Below are positions 1-5,313 of a DNA stretch of 5,313 nt, piece after piece. The notes beneath the pieces are model-generated. The model had not been told where the DNA came from. It saw only the letters and a list, made by a program, of their open reading frames with translations, and searched no databases. How positions within the stretch are numbered: position 1 is the stretch's first letter; each line of letters opens with the position of its first letter. The position numbers and the translations under genes are program-made. The stretch is from contig JALUBM010000179.1 in NCBI GenBank assembly GCA_027044845.1, positions 1 through 5,313 of the forward strand, in the 5' to 3' direction. Source of the stretch: Sulfurimonas sp. GTDB taxonomy: Bacteria > Campylobacterota > Campylobacteria > Campylobacterales > Sulfurimonadaceae.

Positions 1-263
1 GACTAGAAAGACTCTCCTTTTTACATGTAAACGATGATAAGCGTGAAGAAATCGTATCACAACTCTCAGAAATTGTAAGTTTTGTAAACAATTTAAGTGA
101 GCTTAATACAGACGGAATTGATGATACTTTTGCGATGAGTGACAACGCTACACCACTAAGAGAAGATATCCCTCATTGTGATTCTTTAATCAGTAACGAA
201 ATTTTAAAACATGCACCAAAAAGTGCAGATGATTTTTTCATTGTTCCAAAGATTATAGAGTAA
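1..263 (+). CDS. gatC: GatC, Asp/Glu-tRNA amidotransferase subunit C (3' part, 5' end outside window)
   Basis: GatC is the small subunit of the GatCAB amidotransferase, which converts Glu-tRNA(Gln) and Asp-tRNA(Asn) to Gln-tRNA(Gln) and Asn-tRNA(Asn) in the cytoplasm. GatC wraps around and stabilises the GatA amidase. The frame is open from the left edge (first full codon at 3) to TAA at 261-263, followed at once by a second stop, TAG. The visible 87 or so residues contain the N-terminal helix (LERLSFLHVNDDKREE), the QLSEIVSFVNNLSELNTDGI stretch, the TPLREDIP segment typical of the family, and the C-terminal signature LKHAPKSADDFFIVPKIIE. GatC is usually 90-100 residues, so only a few N-terminal residues are missing. 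The next gene starts 4 nt downstream, implying co-transcription. A TTACATGTAA palindrome at 21-30 encodes the L-H-V of this copy. The identification is firm. Confidence 0.93.
   Translation, partial: LERLSFLHVNDDKREEIVSQLSEIVSFVNNLSELNTDGIDDTFAMSDNATPLREDIPHCDSLISNEILKHAPKSADDFFIVPKIIE
21..30. repeat. TTACATGTAA palindrome, copy 1 (in gatC)
   Basis: Exact 10-bp perfect palindrome within gatC. It is read on the coding strand as TTA CAT GTA A, giving Leu-His-Val followed by Asn. The flanks are T-rich on the left and A-rich on the right, extending the symmetry to TTTACATGTAAA. Confidence 0.85.
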
Positions 264-267
264 TAGT

Positions 268-609
268 ATGATGAAAGTTTATGGCATTAAAAATTGTGAC
301 AGTGTGAAAAAAGCACTTGCTTTTTTTAAAAAACATAATTTAAAATATGAGCTTTTCGACTTTAAAACACAAGAACTTTCTTGTGAAAAAATAGAAAACT
401 GGGTTTTAAAGGTTGGAATAAAAACACTTGTAAACACAAGAAGTACAACCTATAGAAATCTAAAACTAAAAGAATTAAACCTCAATGAACAACAGCAACA
501 AGAGTGGCTTTGTAAAGAAAATTTACTTATCAAACGCCCTGTTGTTGCATACCATGAAAATATTATTGTAGGATTTAATGAAGAACAATATGAAAGGAGT
601 TTCTTATGA
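268..609 (+). CDS. YffB-type ArsC/Spx-fold thioredoxin-like protein
   Basis: This is a 113-residue member of the ArsC/Spx superfamily, closest by eye to the E. coli YffB subgroup (YGIKNCDTxKKA...NTRGTTWRKL...IKRPLL). The motifs are YGIKNCDSVKKA with the candidate redox Cys10, NTRSTTYRNL with Arg58, and LIKRPVV with Arg90; these match the Cys and two Arg positions of ArsC proteins. There is no CXXC, so a disulfide switch like that of Spx is unlikely. YffB proteins are thought to be glutathione- or thiol-dependent reductases, but their substrate is not settled, and 'arsenate reductase' would be an over-call. Two ATG codons are adjacent (268 and 271); the second gives an N-terminus more like YffB. 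No strong Shine-Dalgarno precedes either, so translation may be coupled to gatC, whose stop is 4 nt upstream. The stop overlaps the pilT start (ATGA). No arsenic genes are nearby. Confidence 0.92.
   Translation: MMKVYGIKNCDSVKKALAFFKKHNLKYELFDFKTQELSCEKIENWVLKVGIKTLVNTRSTTYRNLKLKELNLNEQQQQEWLCKENLLIKRPVVAYHENIIVGFNEEQYERSFL
594..599 (+). promoter_or_regulatory. Shine-Dalgarno of pilT inside the preceding gene
   Basis: AAGGAG lies 6 nt before the ATG at 606, within the last codons of the YffB-like gene. Its strength and spacing fix ATG 606 as the pilT start and support translation of the two genes from one message. Confidence 0.8.
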
Positions 610-1703
610 ATGAAGAAGTAGTAACAGAGAGTGCATCACAGCGGTTAGATATTAAAAAACTATTAAAGAGTGTCTTGGCATTTAAATCTTCTGATTTACA
701 CCTCGTTGTAGGGAGTGAACCACAGATTAGAATAGATAAGGAACTACGTGCTTTAAATCTTCCTGTACTCAGTGCAAATGATATTGAAGAGATGGCATAT
801 TCTCTCATCGAGGATAAGCAAAAGAAGATTTTTGAAGAGCATAACGAGCTAGATTTCTCTTTTGAGCTTAAGGATATTGGTCGTTTTCGTGCGAATTTTT
901 ATAGAACTATTCATGGAATTGCTTGTGCTTTTCGTATGATTCCCATTGAAATTCCGACACTTGATGAGTATGGAAACCCACCAGTTTTTAAAGAACTTGT
1001 AAAAAAAGAAAAAGGGCTTATCTTAGTAACTGGTCCTACTGGTTCAGGTAAATCAACGACGCTTGCCTCAATGCTCCATGAAATAAATATGACAGAACGC
1101 CGCCATATTATTACTATCGAAGACCCTGTAGAATTTGTACATAAAAACATCAAATCTCTTTTTTCGCAACGTGATGTTGGAAGTAGTACAGACTCATTTG
1201 CTACGGCACTCAAGTATTCTCTTCGTCAAGACCCCGACATTATTCTCATTGGGGAAATGAGAGATGCCGAGACAATTGGGGCAGCACTTACTGCAGCGGA
1301 GACAGGTCACTTGGTTTTTGGAACCCTGCATACCAACTCTGCACCTGGAACAATTAACCGTATTATTGATGTATTTGACGGAGAAGAACAAGCACAAATA
1401 AGAGCACAACTTGCATCTTCACTGGTAGCTGTTGTTTCCCAAACACTTATTCCAAAAGTGGAAGGTGGTAAAGTAGCTACACAAGAAATACTTATTACAA
1501 ATCCTGCCGTACAAAATCAAATTAGAGAAGATAAAGTACACCAAATTTATTCTCAAATGCAGTTAAACCAACAAGCAACGCATATGACAACACAGACGCA
1601 ACAACTTATAAACTTACTTCAAAAAAGAGTTATTTCAAAAGAGAATGCTATAAAAAATTCTAATAGACCTGAAGAGCTACTTAAAATGATAGGCTCACTC
1701 TAA
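606..1703 (+). CDS. pilT: Type IV pilus retraction ATPase PilT
   Basis: PilT is the hexameric cytoplasmic ATPase that depolymerises type IV pili, powering twitching motility and, in many bacteria, DNA uptake. The 365-residue product has the N-terminal PAS-like domain (about 1-125) with the SSDLHL signature at 28-33 and GRFRANFYR. The RecA-like domain follows, with Walker A GPTGSGKS (143-150, Lys149), Asp box TIEDPVEF (170-177), Walker B DPDIILIGEMRD (209-220, Glu217) and His box TGHLVFGTLHT (233-243). These are the four PilT/GspE family boxes in the right order. It is about 20 residues longer than the usual PilT (near 345). The C-terminal AIRNLIR motif typical of PilT is altered here to AVQNQIR (301-307), so a PilT-like paralogue (PilU type) cannot be excluded. 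No other pilus gene is in the window. It overlaps the previous gene by 4 nt, and its TAA stop overlaps the stop of convergent truD. It contains no TTACATGTAA copy. Confidence 0.93.
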   Translation: MNEEVVTESASQRLDIKKLLKSVLAFKSSDLHLVVGSEPQIRIDKELRALNLPVLSANDIEEMAYSLIEDKQKKIFEEHNELDFSFELKDIGRFRANFYRTIHGIACAFRMIPIEIPTLDEYGNPPVFKELVKKEKGLILVTGPTGSGKSTTLASMLHEINMTERRHIITIEDPVEFVHKNIKSLFSQRDVGSSTDSFATALKYSLRQDPDIILIGEMRDAETIGAALTAAETGHLVFGTLHTNSAPGTINRIIDVFDGEEQAQIRAQLASSLVAVVSQTLIPKVEGGKVATQEILITNPAVQNQIREDKVHQIYSQMQLNQQATHMTTQTQQLINLLQKRVISKENAIKNSNRPEELLKMIGSL

Positions 1704-2713
1704 TTTAATGATACTTTTTTCGCTTTAAAGTTCTTATTAGCAATGTTTTCCAAAAATACCGTTGCGTAAGAACCTTTTGGCAGAGTAAAAGCGATGTTTA
1801 AAATATCAAAATGATTTTTATACGCAAATTTTATATCTTGAGGATAAACTAAAGCCACTCTTCGTAATCCCTTATCATATAAAAATTCATCATCATATTT
1901 TGCTTCTATCTCTCTTGCTTTACCTCTGGCACGATAAACATAACGCCCTGCTAAAAGTCCTGTTGGAACTACTTTATATGCTTCAAAATCTTTTTGAGGT
2001 ATCTTCTTTGGAGTAAAGAGTTTGTCTTCATTTGAAAGATAGACATCACCTTCTAAAAGCAAAAACTTTCCACCGTTTTTTTCTCTACTCAGTAATACTC
2101 TCTCTTTGAGCCAGTCGTTAAAGTAGAGACTCTGATAAATTGAGATAAGAAACTTTTTAAGCTTTGCATCGTTTACATGTAAATCACCTGCAATCATGGC
2201 ACGTGCTTGTTCTATAGAATCTTCATCACGTCCGAATCTTTGGTATCCAAAATAATTCGGCAGTCCATTCTTTTCACTCTTTCGTGCAAGTTTTTCGATC
2301 TGTCCCGCTTCTATTTGAGAAACACCGAAGAGATTAATACTAAAACGGTTCCCCGCCAAATCTCCCATGCGTATAGAGTGTGTATGTCGTGTAGCATTGA
2401 GTATTTTTATCTGCGGATGTTTGAACTTCTTGAGCTGTTTTTCATACTTGGCTTCTACTGAAATATACTGCGTTGTCGTTGCATGTTTATCTTTGAGTCC
2501 AGCATACCCTATTTTCTCAGCAGACAGATTTAAAAACTGAGCAAATACCGCTATCATATCCCACGTAGTGAGTTCTACCTTCTTTACATGTAAGATGGCA
2601 AAATTGCCATTTCCTTTAAAAACAATCGGAATTTCATCAACAATGAAATCGTCTTTACTTTGTTCAAATTTAAAATGTATCGTATTTTTGTTTTCTAAAT
2701 ATTCTCTGTTCAA
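1700..2713 (-). CDS. truD: tRNA pseudouridine(13) synthase TruD
   Basis: TruD isomerises uridine 13 of tRNA (tRNA-Glu in E. coli) to pseudouridine. The 337-residue product is close to the E. coli length of 349. Visible motifs are the substrate-contact region FIVDEIP (23-29), the catalytic loop GYAGLKDKHA (69-78) with Asp75 as the expected nucleophile, GNRFSINL (121-128), and the TruD signature LPNYFGYQRFG (151-161). The TRUD insertion region follows, then a C-terminal LPKGSYATVFLENI (311-324) matching the E. coli LPAGSFATSVVREL. The start is TTG at 2713-2711; a Shine-Dalgarno AAGGA 5 nt upstream supports it. It follows ribF after 8 nt on the same strand and is probably co-transcribed with it. 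Two TTACATGTAA palindromes fall in this gene, both read as L-H-V (residues 41-43 and 178-180). The stop TAG overlaps the pilT stop. Confidence 0.95.
   Translation of the reverse strand: MNREYLENKNTIHFKFEQSKDDFIVDEIPIVFKGNGNFAILHVKKVELTTWDMIAVFAQFLNLSAEKIGYAGLKDKHATTTQYISVEAKYEKQLKKFKHPQIKILNATRHTHSIRMGDLAGNRFSINLFGVSQIEAGQIEKLARKSEKNGLPNYFGYQRFGRDEDSIEQARAMIAGDLHVNDAKLKKFLISIYQSLYFNDWLKERVLLSREKNGGKFLLLEGDVYLSNEDKLFTPKKIPQKDFEAYKVVPTGLLAGRYVYRARGKAREIEAKYDDEFLYDKGLRRVALVYPQDIKFAYKNHFDILNIAFTLPKGSYATVFLENIANKNFKAKKVSLN
2173..2182. repeat. TTACATGTAA palindrome, copy 2 (in truD, residues 178-180)
   Basis: Exact palindrome, symmetric over 12 bp (TTTACATGTAAA, 2172-2183). In the truD frame it encodes Leu178-His179-Val180, next to Asn181, in the region just after the YFGYQRFG signature. 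Confidence 0.85.
2584..2593. repeat. TTACATGTAA palindrome, copy 3 (in truD, residues 41-43)
   Basis: Exact palindrome, the second in truD. It encodes Leu41-His42-Val43 in the strand that corresponds to the E. coli HILVRI region, with Lys following. Confidence 0.85.
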
Positions 2714-2718
2714 GTTTT

Positions 2719-2723
2719 TCCTT
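2719..2723 (-). promoter_or_regulatory. Shine-Dalgarno of truD overlapping the ribF stop
   Basis: Read on the minus strand, AAGGA lies 5 nt before the TTG start of truD and overlaps the ribF TAA stop (TAAGGA). This placement decides in favour of the TTG start and suggests that terminating ribosomes on ribF help to initiate truD. Confidence 0.7.
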
Positions 2724-3543
2724 AAAGTTGTAAGAATTGTAATTCTTTGCTGGCTTTTGCTATATCTTTTTTTATCGCTTTTTTTAGCTGCTCGATTGAA
2801 TCAAATTTTTCATTGTTTCTTATAAAATCCACAAAACTGATTTCTGCTTTGTCTTTACATGTAACCTCGCCGTCAAGTATATGTGTCTCTACCGCAAAAG
2901 TGCCGTCTGTCGTTATACGCTGTCCTATAAAACTCACCGAAGGATGATAATGCTCTTCATCATCTATTCTTGTAAGCGTGGCATACACACCCTCTTTGGG
3001 AAGTAAAAAATCTTTTACCTCTAAATTTATCGTAGGAAATAATTCACTTGAGCCAAGCCCCTGCCCGTCAACTCTTTTGCCCTCTACTATATAATTATGC
3101 CCAAGAAACTCATTGGCACCTTTTATATCACCGATTTGCAGTTTGGCACGTATCTTATGAGAATGTACCGAATCGTTATTATGTTTTACTTCATCTACCA
3201 CAACGACCTCCCCATTAAATAACTCTTTTAAATCATCAAAAGAGTAACATCTGTCTTTTCCAAAATGAAAATCATACCCCACTACTATCTTTATCAGTTT
3301 AGGAAATTTAATTTTAAGCAACGAAACAAATCCTTTTCCATCAAGATGACGAATATCATCAAGAGCAAAAAAGAATATTGCATGCTTTGTATAATGCTTA
3401 CGAAATTCATTAGGCGTCAAATTTGCATAGCCAGTATTTATAACGATAATCGTACCATTTTCATCAAGTTCGTTAAAAAGTGCCTGATGACCGACATGCA
3501 TCCCGTCAAATCCACCAATAGCTATGGATGTTGTATCTTTCAT
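2722..3543 (-). CDS. ribF: Bifunctional riboflavin kinase / FAD synthetase RibF
   Basis: RibF phosphorylates riboflavin to FMN and adenylates FMN to FAD, supplying flavin cofactors in the cytoplasm. The N-terminal adenylyltransferase half shows GGFDGMHVGHQ (10-20), the family's GxFDGxHxGH version of the HIGH nucleotidyltransferase motif, followed by VVGYDFHFGKDR (87-98). The kinase half, from about 150, carries GKRVDGQGLGSSELFPTINL (155-174), equivalent to the usual G-x-V-x-x-G-x-x-x-G-x-x-x-GFPTAN, and FAVETHILDGE (216-226) with the likely catalytic Glu219. GFPTAN is changed to LFPTIN, but the metal-binding Thr and Asn of PTxN remain. At 273 residues it is shorter than the common 305-315, which I believe is normal for Campylobacterota. 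The ATG at 3543 has AAGGA at 3554-3558 with a rather long 10-nt spacing. tlyA lies directly upstream, as I recall from Campylobacter. A TTACATGTAA copy spans V227-K230. Confidence 0.94.
   Translation of the reverse strand: MKDTTSIAIGGFDGMHVGHQALFNELDENGTIIVINTGYANLTPNEFRKHYTKHAIFFFALDDIRHLDGKGFVSLLKIKFPKLIKIVVGYDFHFGKDRCYSFDDLKELFNGEVVVVDEVKHNNDSVHSHKIRAKLQIGDIKGANEFLGHNYIVEGKRVDGQGLGSSELFPTINLEVKDFLLPKEGVYATLTRIDDEEHYHPSVSFIGQRITTDGTFAVETHILDGEVTCKDKAEISFVDFIRNNEKFDSIEQLKKAIKKDIAKASKELQFLQL
2855..2864. repeat. TTACATGTAA palindrome, copy 4 (in ribF, different frame)
   Basis: Exact palindrome in ribF, read in another phase from the other copies (GTT ACA TGT AAA), spanning Val227-Thr228-Cys229-Lys230. 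It lies just after the conserved ETHILDGE of the riboflavin kinase domain, in a loop likely to tolerate change. Confidence 0.85.
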
Positions 3544-3570
3544 TTACGCATATTCCTTAATTATTACAAC

Positions 3571-3576
3571 ATTATA
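3571..3576 (-). promoter_or_regulatory. Probable sigma-70 -10 box for ribF-truD
   Basis: On the minus strand the 59-nt gap between tlyA and ribF contains a perfect TATAAT, preceded by GGC and an AT-rich stretch. No convincing TTGACA-like -35 is present at 16-18 nt, as is common in Campylobacterota promoters, which depend on the -10 box and T-rich upstream DNA. Transcription would begin near 3564 and give a leader of about 20 nt, too short for a riboswitch. ribF-truD may therefore be transcribed independently of tlyA. This is a prediction from sequence only. Confidence 0.5.
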
Positions 3577-3602
3577 GCCAATTTGAAGAATAAAAATCAT
3601 AT

Positions 3603-4319
3603 TCAAAAAACTTCTTTACGAAAATAATAGCAGTATTCTAAATTTCCCTCTTTTCCTGTCAGTTTTGAAGGAGATTTTTTTACTAACTGCCAGTTTTTCA
3701 ATCTGCAGGCATCTTCAAATTTTGTCATTGCATTTGCTATGGCTTTTTTGTCTTGAACTACACCATTTTTATCACGTTTAACTTCACGCCCTACTTCAAA
3801 CTGCGGTTTAAAAAGCAAAATAATATCTTTACATGCAAGCCTCTCAACATCATCTAGAATATAGAGCAATGATATAAATGCCACGTCACTCACGACTAAA
3901 TCAAAGAGCTTGTCCGACGTAAACTTACGAATATCACATCCCTCATACACATTTACCCTCTCATCCGCACGCAAAGAGTGATGCAGTTGGTCATGTCCGA
4001 CATCCACACAACTAACCTCTTTTACTCCGCGTTCTAACAAAACCTGAGTAAAACCGCCTGTAGAAGATCCGATATCCAAAGCTGTTTTATTGCTTACATG
4101 TAAAGATATTTCATCTAAAAAGGCTTCCAGTTTCAATGCCGCACGCGAAACATAAGATTTATGTTCCTGCACTTTTATTTCATCACTCTTTTCTACTTTG
4201 TAAGAACTTTTCTTTGCTACTTTTTTATTTACAAAGACCAACCCCTCTTTTATAAGAGCCTGTGCTTTGTTACGACTGTCCGTAAAGGCATTCTCTACTA
4301 AATAGTTATCTAATCTCAT
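3603..4319 (-). CDS. tlyA: TlyA, rRNA cytidine-2'-O-methyltransferase (short, type I form)
   Basis: TlyA methylates the ribose 2'-OH of cytidines in rRNA using SAM. The short type I proteins such as that of Campylobacter jejuni are reported to act on 23S C1920 only, while longer type II proteins also act on 16S C1409. The 238-residue product starts directly with an S4 RNA-binding domain (about 1-60, MRLDNYLVEN...SRNKAQALI). The FtsJ-like Rossmann methyltransferase follows: SAM motif LDIGSSTGGF (81-90), VVSDVAF (142-148) and LLFKPQFE (168-175). The K-D-K-E set is Lys63, Asp145, Lys171 and Glu224 or Glu228. The lack of N-terminal and C-terminal extensions points to type I. The ATG at 4319 is preceded 7 nt upstream by AAAGGA (4327-4332). 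The gene has its own likely -10 box, and ribF follows 59 nt downstream. It holds one exact and one near TTACATGTAA copy. TlyA methylation is tied to capreomycin sensitivity in other bacteria. Confidence 0.94.
   Translation of the reverse strand: MRLDNYLVENAFTDSRNKAQALIKEGLVFVNKKVAKKSSYKVEKSDEIKVQEHKSYVSRAALKLEAFLDEISLHVSNKTALDIGSSTGGFTQVLLERGVKEVSCVDVGHDQLHHSLRADERVNVYEGCDIRKFTSDKLFDLVVSDVAFISLLYILDDVERLACKDIILLFKPQFEVGREVKRDKNGVVQDKKAIANAMTKFEDACRLKNWQLVKKSPSKLTGKEGNLEYCYYFRKEVF
3829..3838. repeat. TTACATGCAA, one-mismatch copy of the palindrome (in tlyA)
   Basis: Nine of ten positions match. On the tlyA coding strand it reads CTT GCA TGT AAA GAT (Leu161-Ala162-Cys163-Lys164-Asp165), the same phase and the same Cys-Lys-Asp ending as the ribF copy. 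It could be a decayed copy or chance. Confidence 0.4.
4094..4103. repeat. TTACATGTAA palindrome, copy 5 (in tlyA, residues 73-75)
   Basis: Exact palindrome in tlyA encoding Leu73-His74-Val75, followed by Ser. It lies between the S4-linker helix and SAM motif I, outside the catalytic residues. Confidence 0.85.
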
Positions 4320-4340
4320 GAAGTAGTCCTTTCTTTATTC

Positions 4341-4346
4341 ATTATA
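4341..4346 (-). promoter_or_regulatory. Probable sigma-70 -10 box for tlyA
   Basis: The 70-nt gap between the HD-GYP gene and tlyA carries a perfect TATAAT on the minus strand, 21 nt before the tlyA start, with Shine-Dalgarno AAAGGA between them. Upstream DNA is AT-rich without a good -35 hexamer. Transcription starting about 7 nt downstream of the box would leave a very short leader that still includes the Shine-Dalgarno. A good match, but unproven. Confidence 0.5.
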
Positions 4347-4389
4347 AAATATCAGTTAAGCAATGTTTAAAGACTTCTCTTAATCAGCC

Positions 4390-5313
4390 TTATATAGCAT
4401 CTTTAAATTTATCTCTTATCATTAAAAACTGATCTAAATGATCAAAAAAAATATCTATTAATCGTGGATCAAAATGTTTTCCTCTTTCTTCTTTAAAAAG
4501 TGAAAATATTCTCTCATCATCCCATGCCTTTTTATAAACTCTGTCTGAGCCCAATGCATCGAAAACATCAGCGAGAGCTGTTATACGACCATAAATATGA
4601 ATTTCTTCTGCAGCTAATCCTCTTGGATACCCACTTCCATCATACTTTTCATGATGTTCATAAGCCACTATCGATGCAGCTTTCAAGAGTGGTCTTTGAG
4701 AATGTTTTAACATTTCATATCCTAACTCTGCATGCGTATCCATTATTGCCCGTTCCTCTTCGTTAAAGCGCCCAGGCTTATTTAAAACAGCATCAGGAAT
4801 AGCGACTTTTCCTATATCATGCATAGGGGAAGCTTGTTTAATCATCTCAGATTCTTCTTCACTTAAACCATAAAATAGAGCTAAAAGTTTGGAGTATTCA
4901 GCAACCCTTTTTACATGATTCCCCGTCTCTTTTGAACGACTTTCCCCAATTGCACCCATAGTAAAAACAACTTCTCTTTGTGTCTCTTCAATTTCTTTAT
5001 TTAAAAGCTTGTTCTCATGTAGTGCCCTGTCAATACCATGCAACATTGTATTAAAAGCTTTTGCTAATTTTGCTATTTCATCATTACCTTTCACAAGAAC
5101 AGAACGAGAATAATTTTTCGTTTCAGTAATAGTGTGCACTAATTGTGATAAATTAAGAATAGGTTTTATCAACTTATTTAAAAGAAAATATGAAATCAAT
5201 GTAATAAAAATAGCACCAATCAATAAAATAATAGCAAATAAAAACTCATATCTTTTTAAAGAGTCTATAAATGCTTTTTTATTTTTTTCAAGTACTACAC
5301 GTATTTCTTTATC
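4390..5313 (-). CDS. Membrane-anchored HAMP/HD-GYP signalling protein, probable c-di-GMP phosphodiesterase (5' end outside window)
   Basis: HD-GYP proteins hydrolyse the second messenger cyclic di-GMP. The frame stays open to the right edge, so the N-terminus is missing; a TTG at 5223 lies inside the membrane helix and is not a credible start. Numbered from the first visible codon (307 residues seen), there is a short charged stretch, probably the end of an extracytoplasmic sensor domain (1-20), then a transmembrane helix (about 22-46). A HAMP domain follows (about 47-96, with KPILNLSQLV and NDEIAKLAKAFNTM), then a linker helix (about 96-112) and the HD-GYP domain (about 113-300). Catalytic motifs are intact: NHV with His133, HDIGK (165-169), DTHAELG with His194, HHEKYDGSGYP (220-230), ITALADVFDAL with Asp249, and KHFDP. 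The architecture is that of a ligand sensor controlling c-di-GMP breakdown; the signal is unknown. The gene ends 70 nt before tlyA with no clear terminator between. Confidence 0.92.
   Translation of the reverse strand, partial: DKEIRVVLEKNKKAFIDSLKRYEFLFAIILLIGAIFITLISYFLLNKLIKPILNLSQLVHTITETKNYSRSVLVKGNDEIAKLAKAFNTMLHGIDRALHENKLLNKEIEETQREVVFTMGAIGESRSKETGNHVKRVAEYSKLLALFYGLSEEESEMIKQASPMHDIGKVAIPDAVLNKPGRFNEEERAIMDTHAELGYEMLKHSQRPLLKAASIVAYEHHEKYDGSGYPRGLAAEEIHIYGRITALADVFDALGSDRVYKKAWDDERIFSLFKEERGKHFDPRLIDIFFDHLDQFLMIRDKFKDAI

Noticed and set aside
268..609. Calling the YffB-like gene a true arsenate reductase or an Spx regulator
   Set aside because: It lacks the CXXC of Spx, aligns best by eye with YffB, and has no arsenic-resistance neighbours.
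575..808. Antisense open frame across the start of pilT
   Set aside because: No recognisable domain, and it lies opposite the well-supported YffB-like and pilT coding frames; a shadow frame. The same holds for the antisense frames at 911-1213, 1194-1409, 2207-2461, 2568-2825, 2747-2947, 3265-3627 and 4500-4766.
3541..3552. Three-codon upstream reading frame (ATG CGT AAA TGA) overlapping the ribF start
   Set aside because: Its ATG is only 2 nt from the Shine-Dalgarno, too close for good initiation, and tiny frames like this arise often by chance.
3544..3602. FMN riboswitch before ribF
   Set aside because: The gap is 59 nt and the predicted leader is about 20 nt, far too short for the FMN aptamer, and none of its conserved elements is seen.
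4356..4383. Weak inverted repeats (TTAAG/CTTAA, and TTAAAGA/TCTTAA with a bulge) between the HD-GYP gene and tlyA as a terminator
   Set aside because: The stems are short, AT-only or bulged, and no T-run follows on the minus strand; not a convincing intrinsic terminator.
4911..4920. TTACATGATT in the HD-GYP gene as a further copy of the palindrome
   Set aside because: Only one half-site matches, and it encodes the conserved His-Val of the HD-GYP NHV motif, so protein conservation explains it.
4996..5001. CATGTA half-site in the HD-GYP linker region
   Set aside because: A 6-bp half-match with no symmetric partner; expected by chance at this composition.

Overview
The window looks like a stretch of core chromosome from a Campylobacterota (epsilonproteobacterial) bacterium, probably a Sulfurimonas-like genus. 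The basis is low G+C (roughly one third by eye), tightly packed genes, the style of the proteins, and the tlyA-ribF pairing, which I recall from Campylobacter. The genus is an inference. There is no sign of phage, insertion sequence, CRISPR, tRNA or rRNA, and no gene-free stretch longer than about 70 bases.

Plus-strand block (1-1703): the 3' end of gatC (tRNA-dependent amidotransferase subunit C), a YffB-type ArsC/Spx-fold thioredoxin-like protein, and a type IV pilus retraction ATPase, pilT. The spacings are 4 nt and a 4-nt ATGA overlap, so this is probably one transcription unit whose promoter lies left of the window.

Minus-strand block (5313-1700, read right to left): a membrane-bound HAMP/HD-GYP protein cut by the right edge, then tlyA (rRNA 2'-O-methyltransferase), ribF (riboflavin kinase/FAD synthetase) and truD (tRNA pseudouridine synthase). 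Good TATAAT boxes sit before tlyA and before ribF. ribF and truD are separated by 8 nt, and truD uses a TTG start. The two blocks converge with overlapping stop codons (pilT TAA, truD TAG), leaving no room for an intergenic terminator. The genes serve translation and RNA modification (gatC, truD, tlyA), flavin cofactors (ribF), and surface motility and second-messenger signalling (pilT, HD-GYP). They are housekeeping neighbours rather than one pathway.

The most unusual signal is not a gene. The palindrome TTACATGTAA occurs five times exactly, plus one single-mismatch copy, always inside coding sequence (gatC, truD twice, ribF, tlyA). Random expectation is about 0.02 copies for a window of this size and composition. 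Four of the five exact copies are read in the same phase as Leu-His-Val. This resembles a highly iterated palindrome (as HIP1 is in cyanobacteria) and is the main item for follow-up.
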